Shown one piece after another: positions 54,713-63,570 of a stretch of DNA of 64,000 bases. The position numbers and the translations under genes were made by a program. The notes under the pieces are model-generated. The model saw only the letters and a list, made by a program, of their open reading frames with translations, was not told the origin of the DNA and made no database searches. The DNA is taken from positions 1 through 64,000 of the forward strand of contig JADJKB010000002.1 in the NCBI GenBank assembly GCA_016706225.1. Direction: 5' to 3'. How positions within the stretch are numbered: position 1 is the first letter of the stretch; each line of letters starts with the position of its first letter. The DNA is from Myxococcales bacterium. Its GTDB lineage: Bacteria > Myxococcota_A > Polyangia > Polyangiales > Polyangiaceae.

Positions 54713-55351
54713 CTACTTGTCGGCCTTGGTGCTCGTCGCGTCCTTCTTGGCCTTGGCGTCGGCTTCATTCAGGCGCGTCTCGATGCGCTTCTTCACGACG
54801 GCATAGTCCGCGACCAACTTGGTCCAGGTCGTGATCTTGACCTTGCGGTCTTCCGCGCTCTTCGGGAAGGCCTTGGCTGCCGGCTGCTGCTGAGCGAACT
54901 GGCCGTAGGCGTTCCAGCGATCCGTAGCGTCGTCGTAAGACTTCTGCCGCTCGCGCAGATCGGCGAGCACGAACAAGATCTTGGCTTTGAGCATGTGGTC
55001 GCCGCCGACAAAACGCAGCGCCGCCACCCAGGACGTCTCCGCCTCTTGGGTGTCGTTCTTCGCAAGGTGCGCCTCACCAATGCGATAGTGGCCCATCGGG
55101 TTCTGGGGCTCCTTGGTGATCGCGTCCTTGTATGCGCCGATCGCTCCATCGAAGTCGCGCGCCACGAACAGGTCGTCGCCCTTCTTGAGCTGCTCCCAGA
55201 ACGGGCTGATGCCCTTGATGCCCTGCGGGTCCTTGCGGGGACCGCCCGTCGCCGTGGCGGCTGGCTTGGCGGGTTTCTCTTTGTTCTCGGCGGCCGCGGG
55301 GAGCGCAATCGTCAGCGCCAAGACGGGCAGCAGCAAGAGCCGGGTCTTCAT
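54713..55351 (-). CDS. secreted TPR protein of unknown function
   Basis: ATG 55351 gives MKTRLLLLPVLALTIALPAA, a Sec signal peptide ending AAAEN, then a Lys/Ala-rich linker. TPR-like helices follow: KKGDDLFVARDFDGAIGAYK, DAITKEPQNPMGHYRIGEAH and LAKNDTQEAETSWVAALRFV. The end is a charged Lys/Ala helix (RIETRLNEADAKAKKDATST). It has 212 residues and probably binds other envelope proteins. It converges with the dead transglutaminase gene (four bases between stops). Confidence 0.7.
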   Translation of the reverse strand: MKTRLLLLPVLALTIALPAAAENKEKPAKPAATATGGPRKDPQGIKGISPFWEQLKKGDDLFVARDFDGAIGAYKDAITKEPQNPMGHYRIGEAHLAKNDTQEAETSWVAALRFVGGDHMLKAKILFVLADLRERQKSYDDATDRWNAYGQFAQQQPAAKAFPKSAEDRKVKITTWTKLVADYAVVKKRIETRLNEADAKAKKDATSTKADK

Positions 55352-55514
55352 GCGAAGGAACGTATCACGGGCTCCATCACCGGCGCGACATCGCGCGGGA
55401 GCACCGCCCCGGCGGCCGGAATATCCGTGGGAAATCCGTGGGCTTCTCTCGGTCGTGGGAGCGCGCCCGAGAATGCTGGACGAAGGGCGGGTTTGCCGCG
55501 ATCAATCGGGCCGC

Positions 55515-56588
55515 ATGCGGGTCCAGCCCTTTCCGTGGGCCTCCTTGGAGCGCCTCCCTCGCCAAGCGTGGCGCGAGGCTCGGTTCGCGAGGCGCGCCGT
55601 TCAGCGCGCGGTACGTCCGGAGGGACTGGGGCGCGCGCTCTCGGAAATCCTGTCCGGCGAGGTGCTCGTCGTACTGGGCAACGTCTCGATTGGTCCAGCA
55701 CCAAGCGCCGAGGACGTCCTGGGTCTTCAGCTCTCGGACGGCTCTCGTATCTGGATCGAGCTGGAGGCGCCGCTGGTCAGCGCCATGCTCGCTCGTGTGC
55801 TCGGCAGAACCGTCGGCCTCACACCCCAAGGCACGCGTCTCGATCCCGCGTCGAGCGGCGCGCTCTCGGCGATCTTGGTCGAGGTCGCGCGTCGCACAGG
55901 CGCAGCCGAGGCGCTGCGCGTGCTCGACCAGCGCCCGAACCCGAGCGCGGTTTGTGTGTGTGTCTCCGGAACGCTGGTGGTGGGCGACAAACCCTACTCT
56001 GCGCGGGCGTGGGTGCTCGCGGACAAAACTTCGGAGCGCGAACGACCTGCAACTCTGGACGACCTGGGTGAGCTGGAAGTGTCGCTGCGCCTGGTGGTCG
56101 CGCTCGCCTCGGCGAACCCCGGCGAGCTCGGGACCCTGCGCCCCGGAGACGCCTGGCTGCCGGGCGACGGCTGGTGGATCGATCGACAGGGCGCCGGGCG
56201 CGCGGCGCTCGCGGCTCCCCGCGGGGAACGGGGGCTGAGCGTCGACTTGGCGCCCGATGGGCGTGTCGTGGTAGGGGACGGCGAGGTCGATCTGTCGTTC
56301 GACATCGAGGCGAACATGAGCGTGGACGGGGAAAATCATGGTGGAGCGGCGCTGACAGAGGCAGTCCTCGACGCGCCGGTGGTCGTACGGGTCGAGGTTG
56401 GCGCAGTGTCGCTGAGCGCCCGCGAGTGGGCGGCGCTCCGCCCCGGCGACGTGATCGAGACCGGACGCCGGATCAACGATCCGGTCGTGTTGCGCGTTGC
56501 TGGTCGCGAGGTGGCGCGTGGAGAGCTCGTGGAGATCGAAGGCGAGCTGGGGGTTCGAATTCGAGAAGTTCTCGGGGGCGCTCCGTGA
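55515..56588 (+). CDS. sctQ: type III secretion C-ring-like protein SctQ (FliM/FliN, SpoA family)
   Basis: ATG 55515 gives 357 residues. The N-terminal 250 residues are beta-rich (DVLGLQLSDGSRIWIELEAP, AMLARVLGRTVGLTPQGTRL). The C-terminal SpoA domain reads APVVVRVEVGAVSLSAREWA, ALRPGDVIETGRRINDPVVL and RVAGREVARGELVEIEGELG, the signature of FliN/SctQ. With no flagellar or motility-type switch genes here, the likely role is the sorting platform of a type III secretion system. No other sct gene is in the window, so it is encoded apart. A lipoprotein gene overlaps its stop (GTGA). The alternative is a FliN-type paralogue, less likely at this length. Confidence 0.8.
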   Translation: MRVQPFPWASLERLPRQAWREARFARRAVQRAVRPEGLGRALSEILSGEVLVVLGNVSIGPAPSAEDVLGLQLSDGSRIWIELEAPLVSAMLARVLGRTVGLTPQGTRLDPASSGALSAILVEVARRTGAAEALRVLDQRPNPSAVCVCVSGTLVVGDKPYSARAWVLADKTSERERPATLDDLGELEVSLRLVVALASANPGELGTLRPGDAWLPGDGWWIDRQGAGRAALAAPRGERGLSVDLAPDGRVVVGDGEVDLSFDIEANMSVDGENHGGAALTEAVLDAPVVVRVEVGAVSLSAREWAALRPGDVIETGRRINDPVVLRVAGREVARGELVEIEGELGVRIREVLGGAP

Positions 56589-57169
56589 ACCTCGTGCGAG
56601 GGAGCGCCGTTGGCGTGGCGTTCCTGGTTCTTGGGTGTGACAAACCCGCCGCTCCGACGCCGGCCGCGAGCGCGCCCGGTCCGAGCGCCTCCGTTGCTCG
56701 ACCCCTGCCCAGCGCATCGGCCGCCGCACCGGCCAGCACCACGGCGGGAACCTGGGGCGGAACCTATGAAGCGCAGCACTACCTGATCGAGGCACGCAAG
56801 AACGAGGGCGCGCGCGAGTGGGCAGCCGATGACGGCGGAGCCAACACCGGCACCGGGCAGCTGACGCTGAACGTGGCGGAGGGCGGTGACATTCGCGGCG
56901 TCGCGAAGGGTCCGCTCGGCGAGCAAGTGCTGGTGGGTGAGGTCGACGCCGAGGTGTTCCGCGTGCGTTTCACGGCGAAGACTCCGGGAGACCGTGCGTT
57001 CAGCGGATTCACCGTGCTGACGCGCGAAGGGGATCAGATGAAGGGGCGCCTTCAGGCCTCCACCGGCGACAGCAAAACCGTGCGGGATGCGCTGATCGTG
57101 GTCTCCCGTGGCGGAGCCAAACCCGCCGTCGGAGAGCCCGTCCCGAACGCGGCGCCGAGTGGAAGCTGA
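56585..57169 (+). CDS. lipoprotein of unknown function coupled to sctQ
   Basis: GTG 56585 gives NLVRGSAVGVAFLVLGCDKP, a short lipobox signal. An Ala/Pro/Ser linker of about 45 residues follows. The folded part of about 130 residues is beta-rich: GTWGGTYEAQHYLIEARKNE, GQLTLNVAEGGDIRGVAKGP, QVLVGEVDAEVFRVRFTAKT and FTVLTREGDQMKGRLQASTG. This is a small barrel or jelly-roll with a fixed W-G-G-T-Y start. The four-base overlap with sctQ argues for co-expression, but a role in secretion is only an inference. Confidence 0.65.
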   Translation: MNLVRGSAVGVAFLVLGCDKPAAPTPAASAPGPSASVARPLPSASAAAPASTTAGTWGGTYEAQHYLIEARKNEGAREWAADDGGANTGTGQLTLNVAEGGDIRGVAKGPLGEQVLVGEVDAEVFRVRFTAKTPGDRAFSGFTVLTREGDQMKGRLQASTGDSKTVRDALIVVSRGGAKPAVGEPVPNAAPSGS

Positions 57170-57238
57170 GCGCACGCGGCTGTGTCCGCCGAGCGGCCCG
57201 CCCTCGGGCCCCCGCCGCGTTCGTGTTAGATCGTCGCC

Positions 57239-58438
57239 GTGTCCACGGCTCTGCTCGATCTGAGTGTGCTGGCGACGAACACGCGACGGCGCGGGATCGG
57301 CCGCTACGTCGCAGATCTGGCGCAGGGTTTCGCCAGGAGCGAAGGCACGCTGGAAGATCTGCGGGTCCTGGGTGTCGAACGCTTCGATTGGATCGGTGGT
57401 GCGTCGGTCACCGAAGATCTGAGCGGCGCGGTGGAGCGTCTGACCGCAACGAGCACGCCCACCCAGGCGCACTTGTCGTGGGCCTACCGCCTGCGCGTGT
57501 CGATGGCCGCGGCGACGCGCGCCCTCTCGCCCGATCTCGTCCACACGGGACACCCCAACGCAACTCCCCTCGGCGATCTCGGTTGCCCGCGCGTGACCAC
57601 GTGTCACGACCTGATCCCGCTGCGCTTCCCGGACCAGTACCTGAGCTTGCGCGACGGTTACCGCACCGGGCGGCGCTGGCTGGATCAGCGGCGTTACCAC
57701 TCAGCAGACCATGTGATCGCCGTCAGCGAGACGACCGCGAACGATCTGGTCACCTTGCTCGGGGTGTCGCCCCGGAAGATCAGCGTCGTGCACAACGGCG
57801 TCGACCTCGTGCGGTGGTCGAGCGAGCCCGGCCACGACGACGGCAAGGTGCGCGAGCGTTTTGGCCTGGCAGAAGCGCCTTACGTGCTGTGTGTCGGGGC
57901 CGCAGATTTTCGCAAGAACCACGACCTGATGCTGGCGGCCCTGGCGCAGGTCAGAAAACGTGCGACCGATGCCAACGTGGTGATGGTCTGGGCCGCACGC
58001 CTCGACCTTTCCACGCAGATGGAGCTGCGTCGCGCAGCCTACGAACACGGCGTATCCAGCTCGTTCACGCTGGCCGGTTACGTGTCGGATGCCGATCTCG
58101 CTGCGCTGTACCGCGGCGCGCTGGCCCAGCTGTTTCCCTCTCGCGCGGAGGGTTTTGGCTACCCGGTGATCGAGGCCATGGCCGCGGGCTGCCCCGTCAT
58201 CACCAGTGATCGCTCGAGCCTCGCGGAGATCGCCGGGGACGCCGCGATCCAGGTCGATCCCGAGAGCGCCGACGCCATCGCCGAGGCAATCCTGGCACTG
58301 GTCGAGGACCCCGCCGAGCGCGCGCGGCTCAGCACGCGCGGCACTGCGCGCGCGGGCAAGTTCACGCTCGAGCGCATGGCCGCGCGCACGCTGGATGTGT
58401 ATCGCGACGTCATCAACAAAGCGCGGAGCGGACGCTGA
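57239..58438 (+). CDS. glycosyltransferase family 4 protein
   Basis: The start is GTG 57239, and the protein has 399 residues. The N-terminal Rossmann domain has RRRGIGRYVADLAQGFA, a G-x-G-R-Y pattern seen in GT4 enzymes, and TTCHDLIPLRFPDQYLSLRD. The C-terminal half has VIAVSETTANDLVTLLGVSP, KISVVHNGVDLVRW, YVLCVGAADFRKNHDLMLAA and FPSRAEGFGYPVIEAMAAGC, the E-x7-E nucleotide-sugar site. It probably uses an NDP-sugar to build an envelope polysaccharide. It is the first gene of a run (GT4-yggS-rarA) with one-base overlaps between stop and start. Confidence 0.88.
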   Translation: MSTALLDLSVLATNTRRRGIGRYVADLAQGFARSEGTLEDLRVLGVERFDWIGGASVTEDLSGAVERLTATSTPTQAHLSWAYRLRVSMAAATRALSPDLVHTGHPNATPLGDLGCPRVTTCHDLIPLRFPDQYLSLRDGYRTGRRWLDQRRYHSADHVIAVSETTANDLVTLLGVSPRKISVVHNGVDLVRWSSEPGHDDGKVRERFGLAEAPYVLCVGAADFRKNHDLMLAALAQVRKRATDANVVMVWAARLDLSTQMELRRAAYEHGVSSSFTLAGYVSDADLAALYRGALAQLFPSRAEGFGYPVIEAMAAGCPVITSDRSSLAEIAGDAAIQVDPESADAIAEAILALVEDPAERARLSTRGTARAGKFTLERMAARTLDVYRDVINKARSGR

Positions 58439-59124
58439 TGCTCGACGTCGCGGCACGCCTGCGCGACGTCCGGCAGCGCATCGAGCTAGCGGCCCGGCAG
58501 TCCGGTCGCGAGCCGGGCTCCGTGCGCTTGCTCGCCGTCTCCAAGACCAAACCCGCCGCCGCCATCCGTGCCGCTCACGCGGCGGGACAGCGAGATTTCG
58601 GCGAGAACTACGTGCAAGAGTTGCTGGAAAAAGCCGCCGAGCTGGCGGATCTTTCCGATCTCAGCTGGCACTTGATCGGCCACCTGCAGCGCAACAAAAC
58701 CAAACACGTCGCAAAGCTCGCGAGCGCCGTCCACACCATCGACTCGGCGCGGCTGGCACTGGACTTGGACAAGCGCGTCGCCGAGGCGGGGCGGGAACCC
58801 CTCACCGTGCTGGTCGAGGTGAACGTCGGCGGGGAGTTTCAGAAGCACGGTTGCTCGCCGGATGCGCTCGGCCCCTTGCTCGAGACCATCGAGGAGGCAC
58901 GGAGCCTGCGCTTGACGGGGCTGATGACGGTGCCGCCGCACACCGAAGACCCGGCGGGCGCCCGGCCATTCTTCGACACCCTGGTCGCGCTGCGCGACGC
59001 CCACGGCGGGGCAGCCCGACTGCCCGAGCTGTCCATGGGCATGAGCCACGATCTCGAACACGCCATTGCCGCGGGTGCGACCTGGGTGCGGATCGGCACG
59101 GCGATCTTCGGTGAGCGCGCCTGA
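58438..59124 (+). CDS. YggS-family pyridoxal phosphate homeostasis protein
   Basis: YggS/PLPBP proteins bind PLP and affect vitamin B6 and amino acid balance. The 228 residues show LLAVSKTKPAAAIRAAHAAG with the PLP Lys, RDFGENYVQELLEKA, WHLIGHLQRNKTKHVAKLAS, VHTIDSARLALDLDKRV and LSMGMSHDLEHAIAAGATWV followed by RIGTAIFG. All conserved blocks are present. The ATG shares one base with the previous stop (TGATG), and the next gene starts the same way, so the three are probably translated in series. Confidence 0.95.
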   Translation: MLDVAARLRDVRQRIELAARQSGREPGSVRLLAVSKTKPAAAIRAAHAAGQRDFGENYVQELLEKAAELADLSDLSWHLIGHLQRNKTKHVAKLASAVHTIDSARLALDLDKRVAEAGREPLTVLVEVNVGGEFQKHGCSPDALGPLLETIEEARSLRLTGLMTVPPHTEDPAGARPFFDTLVALRDAHGGAARLPELSMGMSHDLEHAIAAGATWVRIGTAIFGERA

Positions 59125-60494
59125 TGGCCCAGAAGCGCCGCGAACCACCCGGTCAACCGACCCTGCTCGCTGCGGCAGCTCGTCGCGGTTCACTCGGCTC
59201 CGGCACCGCGCCGCTCGCCGATCGCATGCGCCCGCGCACGCTCGACGACGTGATGGGACAGCGCCACCTGATCGGCGATGGCAAGTGGCTCGCCGACGCG
59301 ATCCGCAACGACCGTGTGCCGTCCTTGGTCCTGTGGGGGCCACCCGGCTCGGGCAAGACGACGCTCGCCAACGTGGTGGCCGGCTCCACGCGCTCGCTGT
59401 TTGTGCCGTTCTCGGCGGTGCTCGGTGGTGTGGCGGAGCTCCGGGTCATCATCGATACCGCAAAAGAGGAGCTCGGGTTCCGTGGCCGCAAGACCCTGCT
59501 CTTCGTCGACGAGATCCATCGCTTCAACAAGGCGCAACAGGACGCGTTCCTGCCCCACGTCGAGGCCGGCACCATCACCCTGATCGGTGCCACGACCGAG
59601 AACCCCTCGTTCGCCGTGAACGCCGCCGTGCTGTCGCGCTGCAAGGTGCTCCGGCTGCAAGCGCTCACCGAGAACGACCTCGTCAAGCTGCTCGAGCGCG
59701 CGCTCTCGGACAAACAGTTCGGTCTTGGCGAGCGCGGTCTGTCGGCGCAAGGCGACGCGCTCGCGCTGATCGCGGAGAGCAGCGCAGGGGACGCGCGGCG
59801 CGCGCTGGGTCTGCTCGAGACCGCGGTCGCCCTCTTGCCCGACTCGGCGAGTGAGCTCTGCCTGGATGACGTGAAGCGAGGCGCCGAAGAGCGAACGCTG
59901 CTCTACGACAAGTCCGGTGAAGAGCACTACAACGTGTCGAGCGCGCTCATCAAGGCCATGCGCGGCAGTGATCCCGACGCGGCAATCTACTGGCTGCTGC
60001 GCATGCTCGACGCGGGCGACGACCCGCTCTTCCTGTCGCGGCGCATGTTGATCTTCGCCAGCGAAGACGTGGGCAACGCGGATCCCCGGGCACTCCAGGT
60101 TGCGGTCGCGGCGGACGAGGCTTTCCGCCGGGTCGGCTTGCCGGAGGGGGTCTACCCGCTGGCCCACGCTTGCCTGTATCTGGCGAGCTGTCCCAAATCC
60201 GACGCGGTGAAGCGCGCCATTTCGACGACCCGGGCGCTGATTGAAAAGCGTGGCGCTCTGCCGGTGCCGCTCAAGCTGAGGAACGCCGTCACGGGACTGA
60301 TGCGCTCCGAGGGATACGGCGAGGGTTATCGATATGCCCACGATTTCCCCGGGCACGTCGTGCCGGGGGAGAGTTACCTGCCCGACGAGCTCGAAGGCAC
60401 GACGCTGTACGCGCCGAGCCACGAAGGTCTGGAGAAGCAGATCCGCGAGCGTCTCGAGCGACTGCGCGCGCGCCCGCCGAAACCGAGCGAGTGA
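59124..60494 (+). CDS. rarA: replication-associated recombination protein A (MgsA/RarA AAA+ ATPase)
   Basis: RarA is a clamp-loader-like AAA+ protein acting at stalled replication forks. The 456 residues contain LADRMRPRTLDDVMGQRHLI, VLWGPPGSGKTTLANVVAGS (Walker A), RKTLLFVDEIHRFNKAQQDA (Walker B), TLIGATTENPSFAVNAAVLS (sensor 1) and the C-terminal helical domain with IFASEDVGNADPRALQVAVA. A PGESYLPDELEG segment near the end is typical. The N-terminal zinc motif of eukaryotic relatives is absent, as expected for bacteria. ATG 59124 overlaps the stop of yggS. Confidence 0.96.
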   Translation: MAQKRREPPGQPTLLAAAARRGSLGSGTAPLADRMRPRTLDDVMGQRHLIGDGKWLADAIRNDRVPSLVLWGPPGSGKTTLANVVAGSTRSLFVPFSAVLGGVAELRVIIDTAKEELGFRGRKTLLFVDEIHRFNKAQQDAFLPHVEAGTITLIGATTENPSFAVNAAVLSRCKVLRLQALTENDLVKLLERALSDKQFGLGERGLSAQGDALALIAESSAGDARRALGLLETAVALLPDSASELCLDDVKRGAEERTLLYDKSGEEHYNVSSALIKAMRGSDPDAAIYWLLRMLDAGDDPLFLSRRMLIFASEDVGNADPRALQVAVAADEAFRRVGLPEGVYPLAHACLYLASCPKSDAVKRAISTTRALIEKRGALPVPLKLRNAVTGLMRSEGYGEGYRYAHDFPGHVVPGESYLPDELEGTTLYAPSHEGLEKQIRERLERLRARPPKPSE

Positions 60495-60498
60495 CGCC

Positions 60499-61041
60499 TC
60501 AGCCCGCGCTCGGCTCCTTGACCACGCCGATCTCGGGCATGTTGCGGTACTTCTGCGCCCAGTCGAGCCCGTACCCCACGACGAAGACGTCGTCGATGGT
60601 GAAGCCGAGGTAGTCGATGGACACCTTCTTCTGAGTGCGCGCCGGCTTGTGCAGGAGCGCGCACACCTTCACGCTCGCGGCGTTGCGCGTCTGGATCTGG
60701 TGCATCAGGTAGTCCAGCGTGAGACCCGTATCCACGATGTCCTCGACGAGCAGCACGTGCTCACCGTCCACCGGCCTGGCGAGATCCAACGTGATCCGCA
60801 CGACGCCGCTCGACTCGGTGTCGTCCCCGTAGCTCTGCACACCCAGGAACTCGACTCGCAGGGGCAGGTCGATGGCACGCGCGAGATCCGCCGCCAGCAC
60901 GAAGCTGCCCTTCAACACGCACAACAGAACCAGGGATTTGCCGCGATAGTCTCGGGTGATCTCGGCTCCGAGCTCGCGCACGCGCGTGTTGATCTGCTCC
61001 GGGGTGTACAGGGTCTCGATCTTCTCGCGGTACCAGCTCAT
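60499..61041 (-). CDS. hpt: hypoxanthine phosphoribosyltransferase
   Basis: The enzyme salvages hypoxanthine and guanine to IMP and GMP with PRPP. ATG 61041 gives 180 residues starting MSWYREKIETLYTPEQINTR. SLVLLCVLKGSFVLAADLAR and the PRPP loop HVLLVEDIVDTGLTLDYLMH are conserved, as is VFVVGYGLDWAQKYRNMPEI (purine-binding region). The protein is of normal family length. It is on the minus strand and converges with rarA (four bases between stops); the gene upstream is comEC. Confidence 0.95.
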   Translation of the reverse strand: MSWYREKIETLYTPEQINTRVRELGAEITRDYRGKSLVLLCVLKGSFVLAADLARAIDLPLRVEFLGVQSYGDDTESSGVVRITLDLARPVDGEHVLLVEDIVDTGLTLDYLMHQIQTRNAASVKVCALLHKPARTQKKVSIDYLGFTIDDVFVVGYGLDWAQKYRNMPEIGVVKEPSAG

Positions 61042-61076
61042 GCTCAGGCGGTACCGAGGCGGGCTTGCCCCGTCAA

Positions 61077-63458
61077 TCACCGTCGGTGGATCAGCTCACT
61101 GACCTCGACGCGCATGACCGCCCCGTCCGTCCACCAGCTCAACCCGCCGTGGAGATCTGTGCGTAAGGTGTGGATAGACCGCGCCGCGACGGCTTCCAAC
61201 GTCTGGGCGTGGGGATGGCCAAACCGATTGCGTACGCCGCAGGAGATAGCCGCGTAGCTGGGACCGACGGCGCCGAGGAGCGACGCGCTGCTCGAGGTGC
61301 GGCTGCCGTGATGGCCGAGCTTGAGCAGATCCGCGCGCAGTCCGCGCCCGAAGCGCGCCACGAGCTCCTCCTCTTCTTCGCGCTCCGCATCCCCGAGCAG
61401 CAGGGCACGGTGCGCGCCGAGAGCGAGCGACACCACCAACGAGTTGTCGTTCTGCCCGCGACCCGGAACGAAGTCGGGGCACGGTGCGAGCACTCGTACC
61501 AGAGCTGCACCAAACGCCCGGCTCTCGCCACAGAGCTCGGCCGGACGAAGCACAGACACGCCACGCGAGCGCAGACCGGCCAGCAGCTGCCGGTACACGG
61601 GGCCGGCTCCTTCACGCTCCCCCTGACCGGTGTCCCACAGCTCACCGACCTCGACGCGCTCGAGCGCGGACGCGAGTCCCCCGAAGTGATCCGGGTGCGG
61701 ATGGCTCAGCACCACGACGTCCACCCGGCGGCGCCGCCGCACGCGCAGCAGGGGAGCGATCACACTCTTGCCCGGATCGACCGGACTGCCGACGAAACCG
61801 CCGCCGTCGACCAACATCAGCGAGCCGTCGGGCAGGTCCACCAAGAGTGAGTCCCCTTGGCCGACGTCGAGCACGCTCACTCGCAGACGCCCGGTCGGAT
61901 GCCCGGCGCGGATCGCCGCGAGCTCGACCATTGCCAGCGCGAAAGCCCCGCCCAAGAGCCAGGTGAAGCGTGGCGGTCTGAGCCACATGCCGAGCAGCGC
62001 GACGGCGAGCACCGCAAAGTGCCAGGCGTTTGGCGGCGGAACCGCGAACGCGAGCCAGCGTGCCGACGCACCGGCGTGCGCGACACCGCGCACCCACAGC
62101 AGCGCCCCAGACGCAGCCAGTGCGATCCCGCGACCCAGCCCCGGAACTCCGCTCACGAGCGGGTGGATCAGACAGAGCGGAAGGGCGATCGCCTCACCGA
62201 TGGGCGCCGCGAAACCGTTGGCGAGCACACCTGCCAGGGTTTGTTCGGGCGCCAAGAGCGCGAGGAGCGGCGCGCAAGGAATCATCGCGGACAACGTGGT
62301 GCCGATGGAGCCGACCACGAGGCGACAGGGAGCCCAGGTCAGCCGCTCGACACGCCGATTGAACGGTTGACCGAGCACGATGAGGCCCACGGTTGCACCT
62401 GCCGAGAGCAAGAACGAGACGTCGAAGGGCAGCAGCGGATCGACGAGGGTGCCACCGATGAGTGAGGCACCCAGCGTGCGCTCGGGGCGCGCGTGTCGCC
62501 CGGCCGCGCGTACGAAGTACGCAAACGCGAGCATCCAGGCCGCGCGCCACGCCGAGCCACTTCCGCCGGCAAAATCGGCGTAGATCAGCGCAATCGGCAC
62601 ACCAGCCGCCGCCGCAAGACGCGCCGCCTCGACCCGGGCTGCGAGGGCCTCGAGACGAACCAGAATCGCGGCGAGCGCGCGCACCAGCGCCGCGACCGCA
62701 AACACGAGGTGGGTGCCACTCACGGCCAACAAGTGCGACAGCCCACTCAGTCGGAAGGCGCGATCGTCCTCCGGTTCGAGATCGTTTTCACCGAGCACGA
62801 GCGCCCGCGCGAGCGGCGCCGCGGCGGGAGCAAAGGAGCGATCGATGGCGGCCCGCGCGTGGTTCCGAGCGCCGTCGATCAGTGACGCCAGGGTCGTTCG
62901 ACGCTGCACCCGCTCCGCACTCAGCAGCATGCCGCTCAACGTCACCCCTTGCCGCGCCGCGCCGGGCGCCGGATCCGGCAGCTCCTTGTTTCGGAAGAGC
63001 TGGATCGGCGCCAGCTGCGCGACGACCTCGAGCCGATCGCCACGCCGGAGATCCGCCGCGCCACCGTAGACGCGCGCAACCTGCGCCGCCTTTGCTTGAC
63101 CCTCACACTCGAGCGCATCGAGCTCGGCAATGAAACTCATCGCGTCCCCTCGGCGGGTCGGCGAGCTTCGCACCGTCGCCGTTGCGGCGCAGCGCAGCGG
63201 TTCGTTCACCGCCGCGCGGGCATCGAGCCACGCTCCCCGCCAGCGCTCCAGCGCGAAGTGCGCGTTGAAGGCTCCGGCCAGGAGCGCCGCAACTGCGAGC
63301 GCGAGCACTCCCGGACGAAAACGGCCGAAAGAGAGCGCAAAAACGCCGAGAAACCCCAGCGCCGACGGACCTGGCGCAACAACGGCCAAGGGCCCCGCAG
63401 CCAACGCGAGCGCCACGGCCAGGAGTGGATCGACTCTCACTCCACTCGTGCTGAGCAA
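61077..63458 (-). CDS. comEC: ComEC/Rec2-type DNA-uptake channel protein
   Basis: ComEC carries single-stranded DNA across the inner membrane during transformation. The protein of up to 793 residues starts at TTG 63458 or GTG 63440. It has an N-terminal OB-type domain, then the Competence membrane domain (RLSGLSHLLAVSGTHLVFAV, FAYFVRAAGRHARPERTLGA), then a metallo-beta-lactamase-like domain at the C-terminus. The latter has SVLDVGQGDSLLVDLPDGSL, VVVLSHPHPDHFGGLASALE (H-x-H-x-D-H-like), NDNSLVVSLALGAHRALLLG and LLKLGHHGSRTSSSASLLGA. All three parts are present, so competence is plausible. No other com gene is in the window. Confidence 0.92.
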   Translation of the reverse strand: MLSTSGVRVDPLLAVALALAAGPLAVVAPGPSALGFLGVFALSFGRFRPGVLALAVAALLAGAFNAHFALERWRGAWLDARAAVNEPLRCAATATVRSSPTRRGDAMSFIAELDALECEGQAKAAQVARVYGGAADLRRGDRLEVVAQLAPIQLFRNKELPDPAPGAARQGVTLSGMLLSAERVQRRTTLASLIDGARNHARAAIDRSFAPAAAPLARALVLGENDLEPEDDRAFRLSGLSHLLAVSGTHLVFAVAALVRALAAILVRLEALAARVEAARLAAAAGVPIALIYADFAGGSGSAWRAAWMLAFAYFVRAAGRHARPERTLGASLIGGTLVDPLLPFDVSFLLSAGATVGLIVLGQPFNRRVERLTWAPCRLVVGSIGTTLSAMIPCAPLLALLAPEQTLAGVLANGFAAPIGEAIALPLCLIHPLVSGVPGLGRGIALAASGALLWVRGVAHAGASARWLAFAVPPPNAWHFAVLAVALLGMWLRPPRFTWLLGGAFALAMVELAAIRAGHPTGRLRVSVLDVGQGDSLLVDLPDGSLMLVDGGGFVGSPVDPGKSVIAPLLRVRRRRRVDVVVLSHPHPDHFGGLASALERVEVGELWDTGQGEREGAGPVYRQLLAGLRSRGVSVLRPAELCGESRAFGAALVRVLAPCPDFVPGRGQNDNSLVVSLALGAHRALLLGDAEREEEEELVARFGRGLRADLLKLGHHGSRTSSSASLLGAVGPSYAAISCGVRNRFGHPHAQTLEAVAARSIHTLRTDLHGGLSWWTDGAVMRVEVSELIHRR

Positions 63459-63570
63459 ACATCGCGCCGAGCCGCCACTCGCTCACAAACGACAACGGCG
63501 CCCGAGGGAAACTCGGACGCCGCGTCGTTTCAGCCAGCGGCCATCGGGCGGCCGCCGGCGCTCTTCGCCA

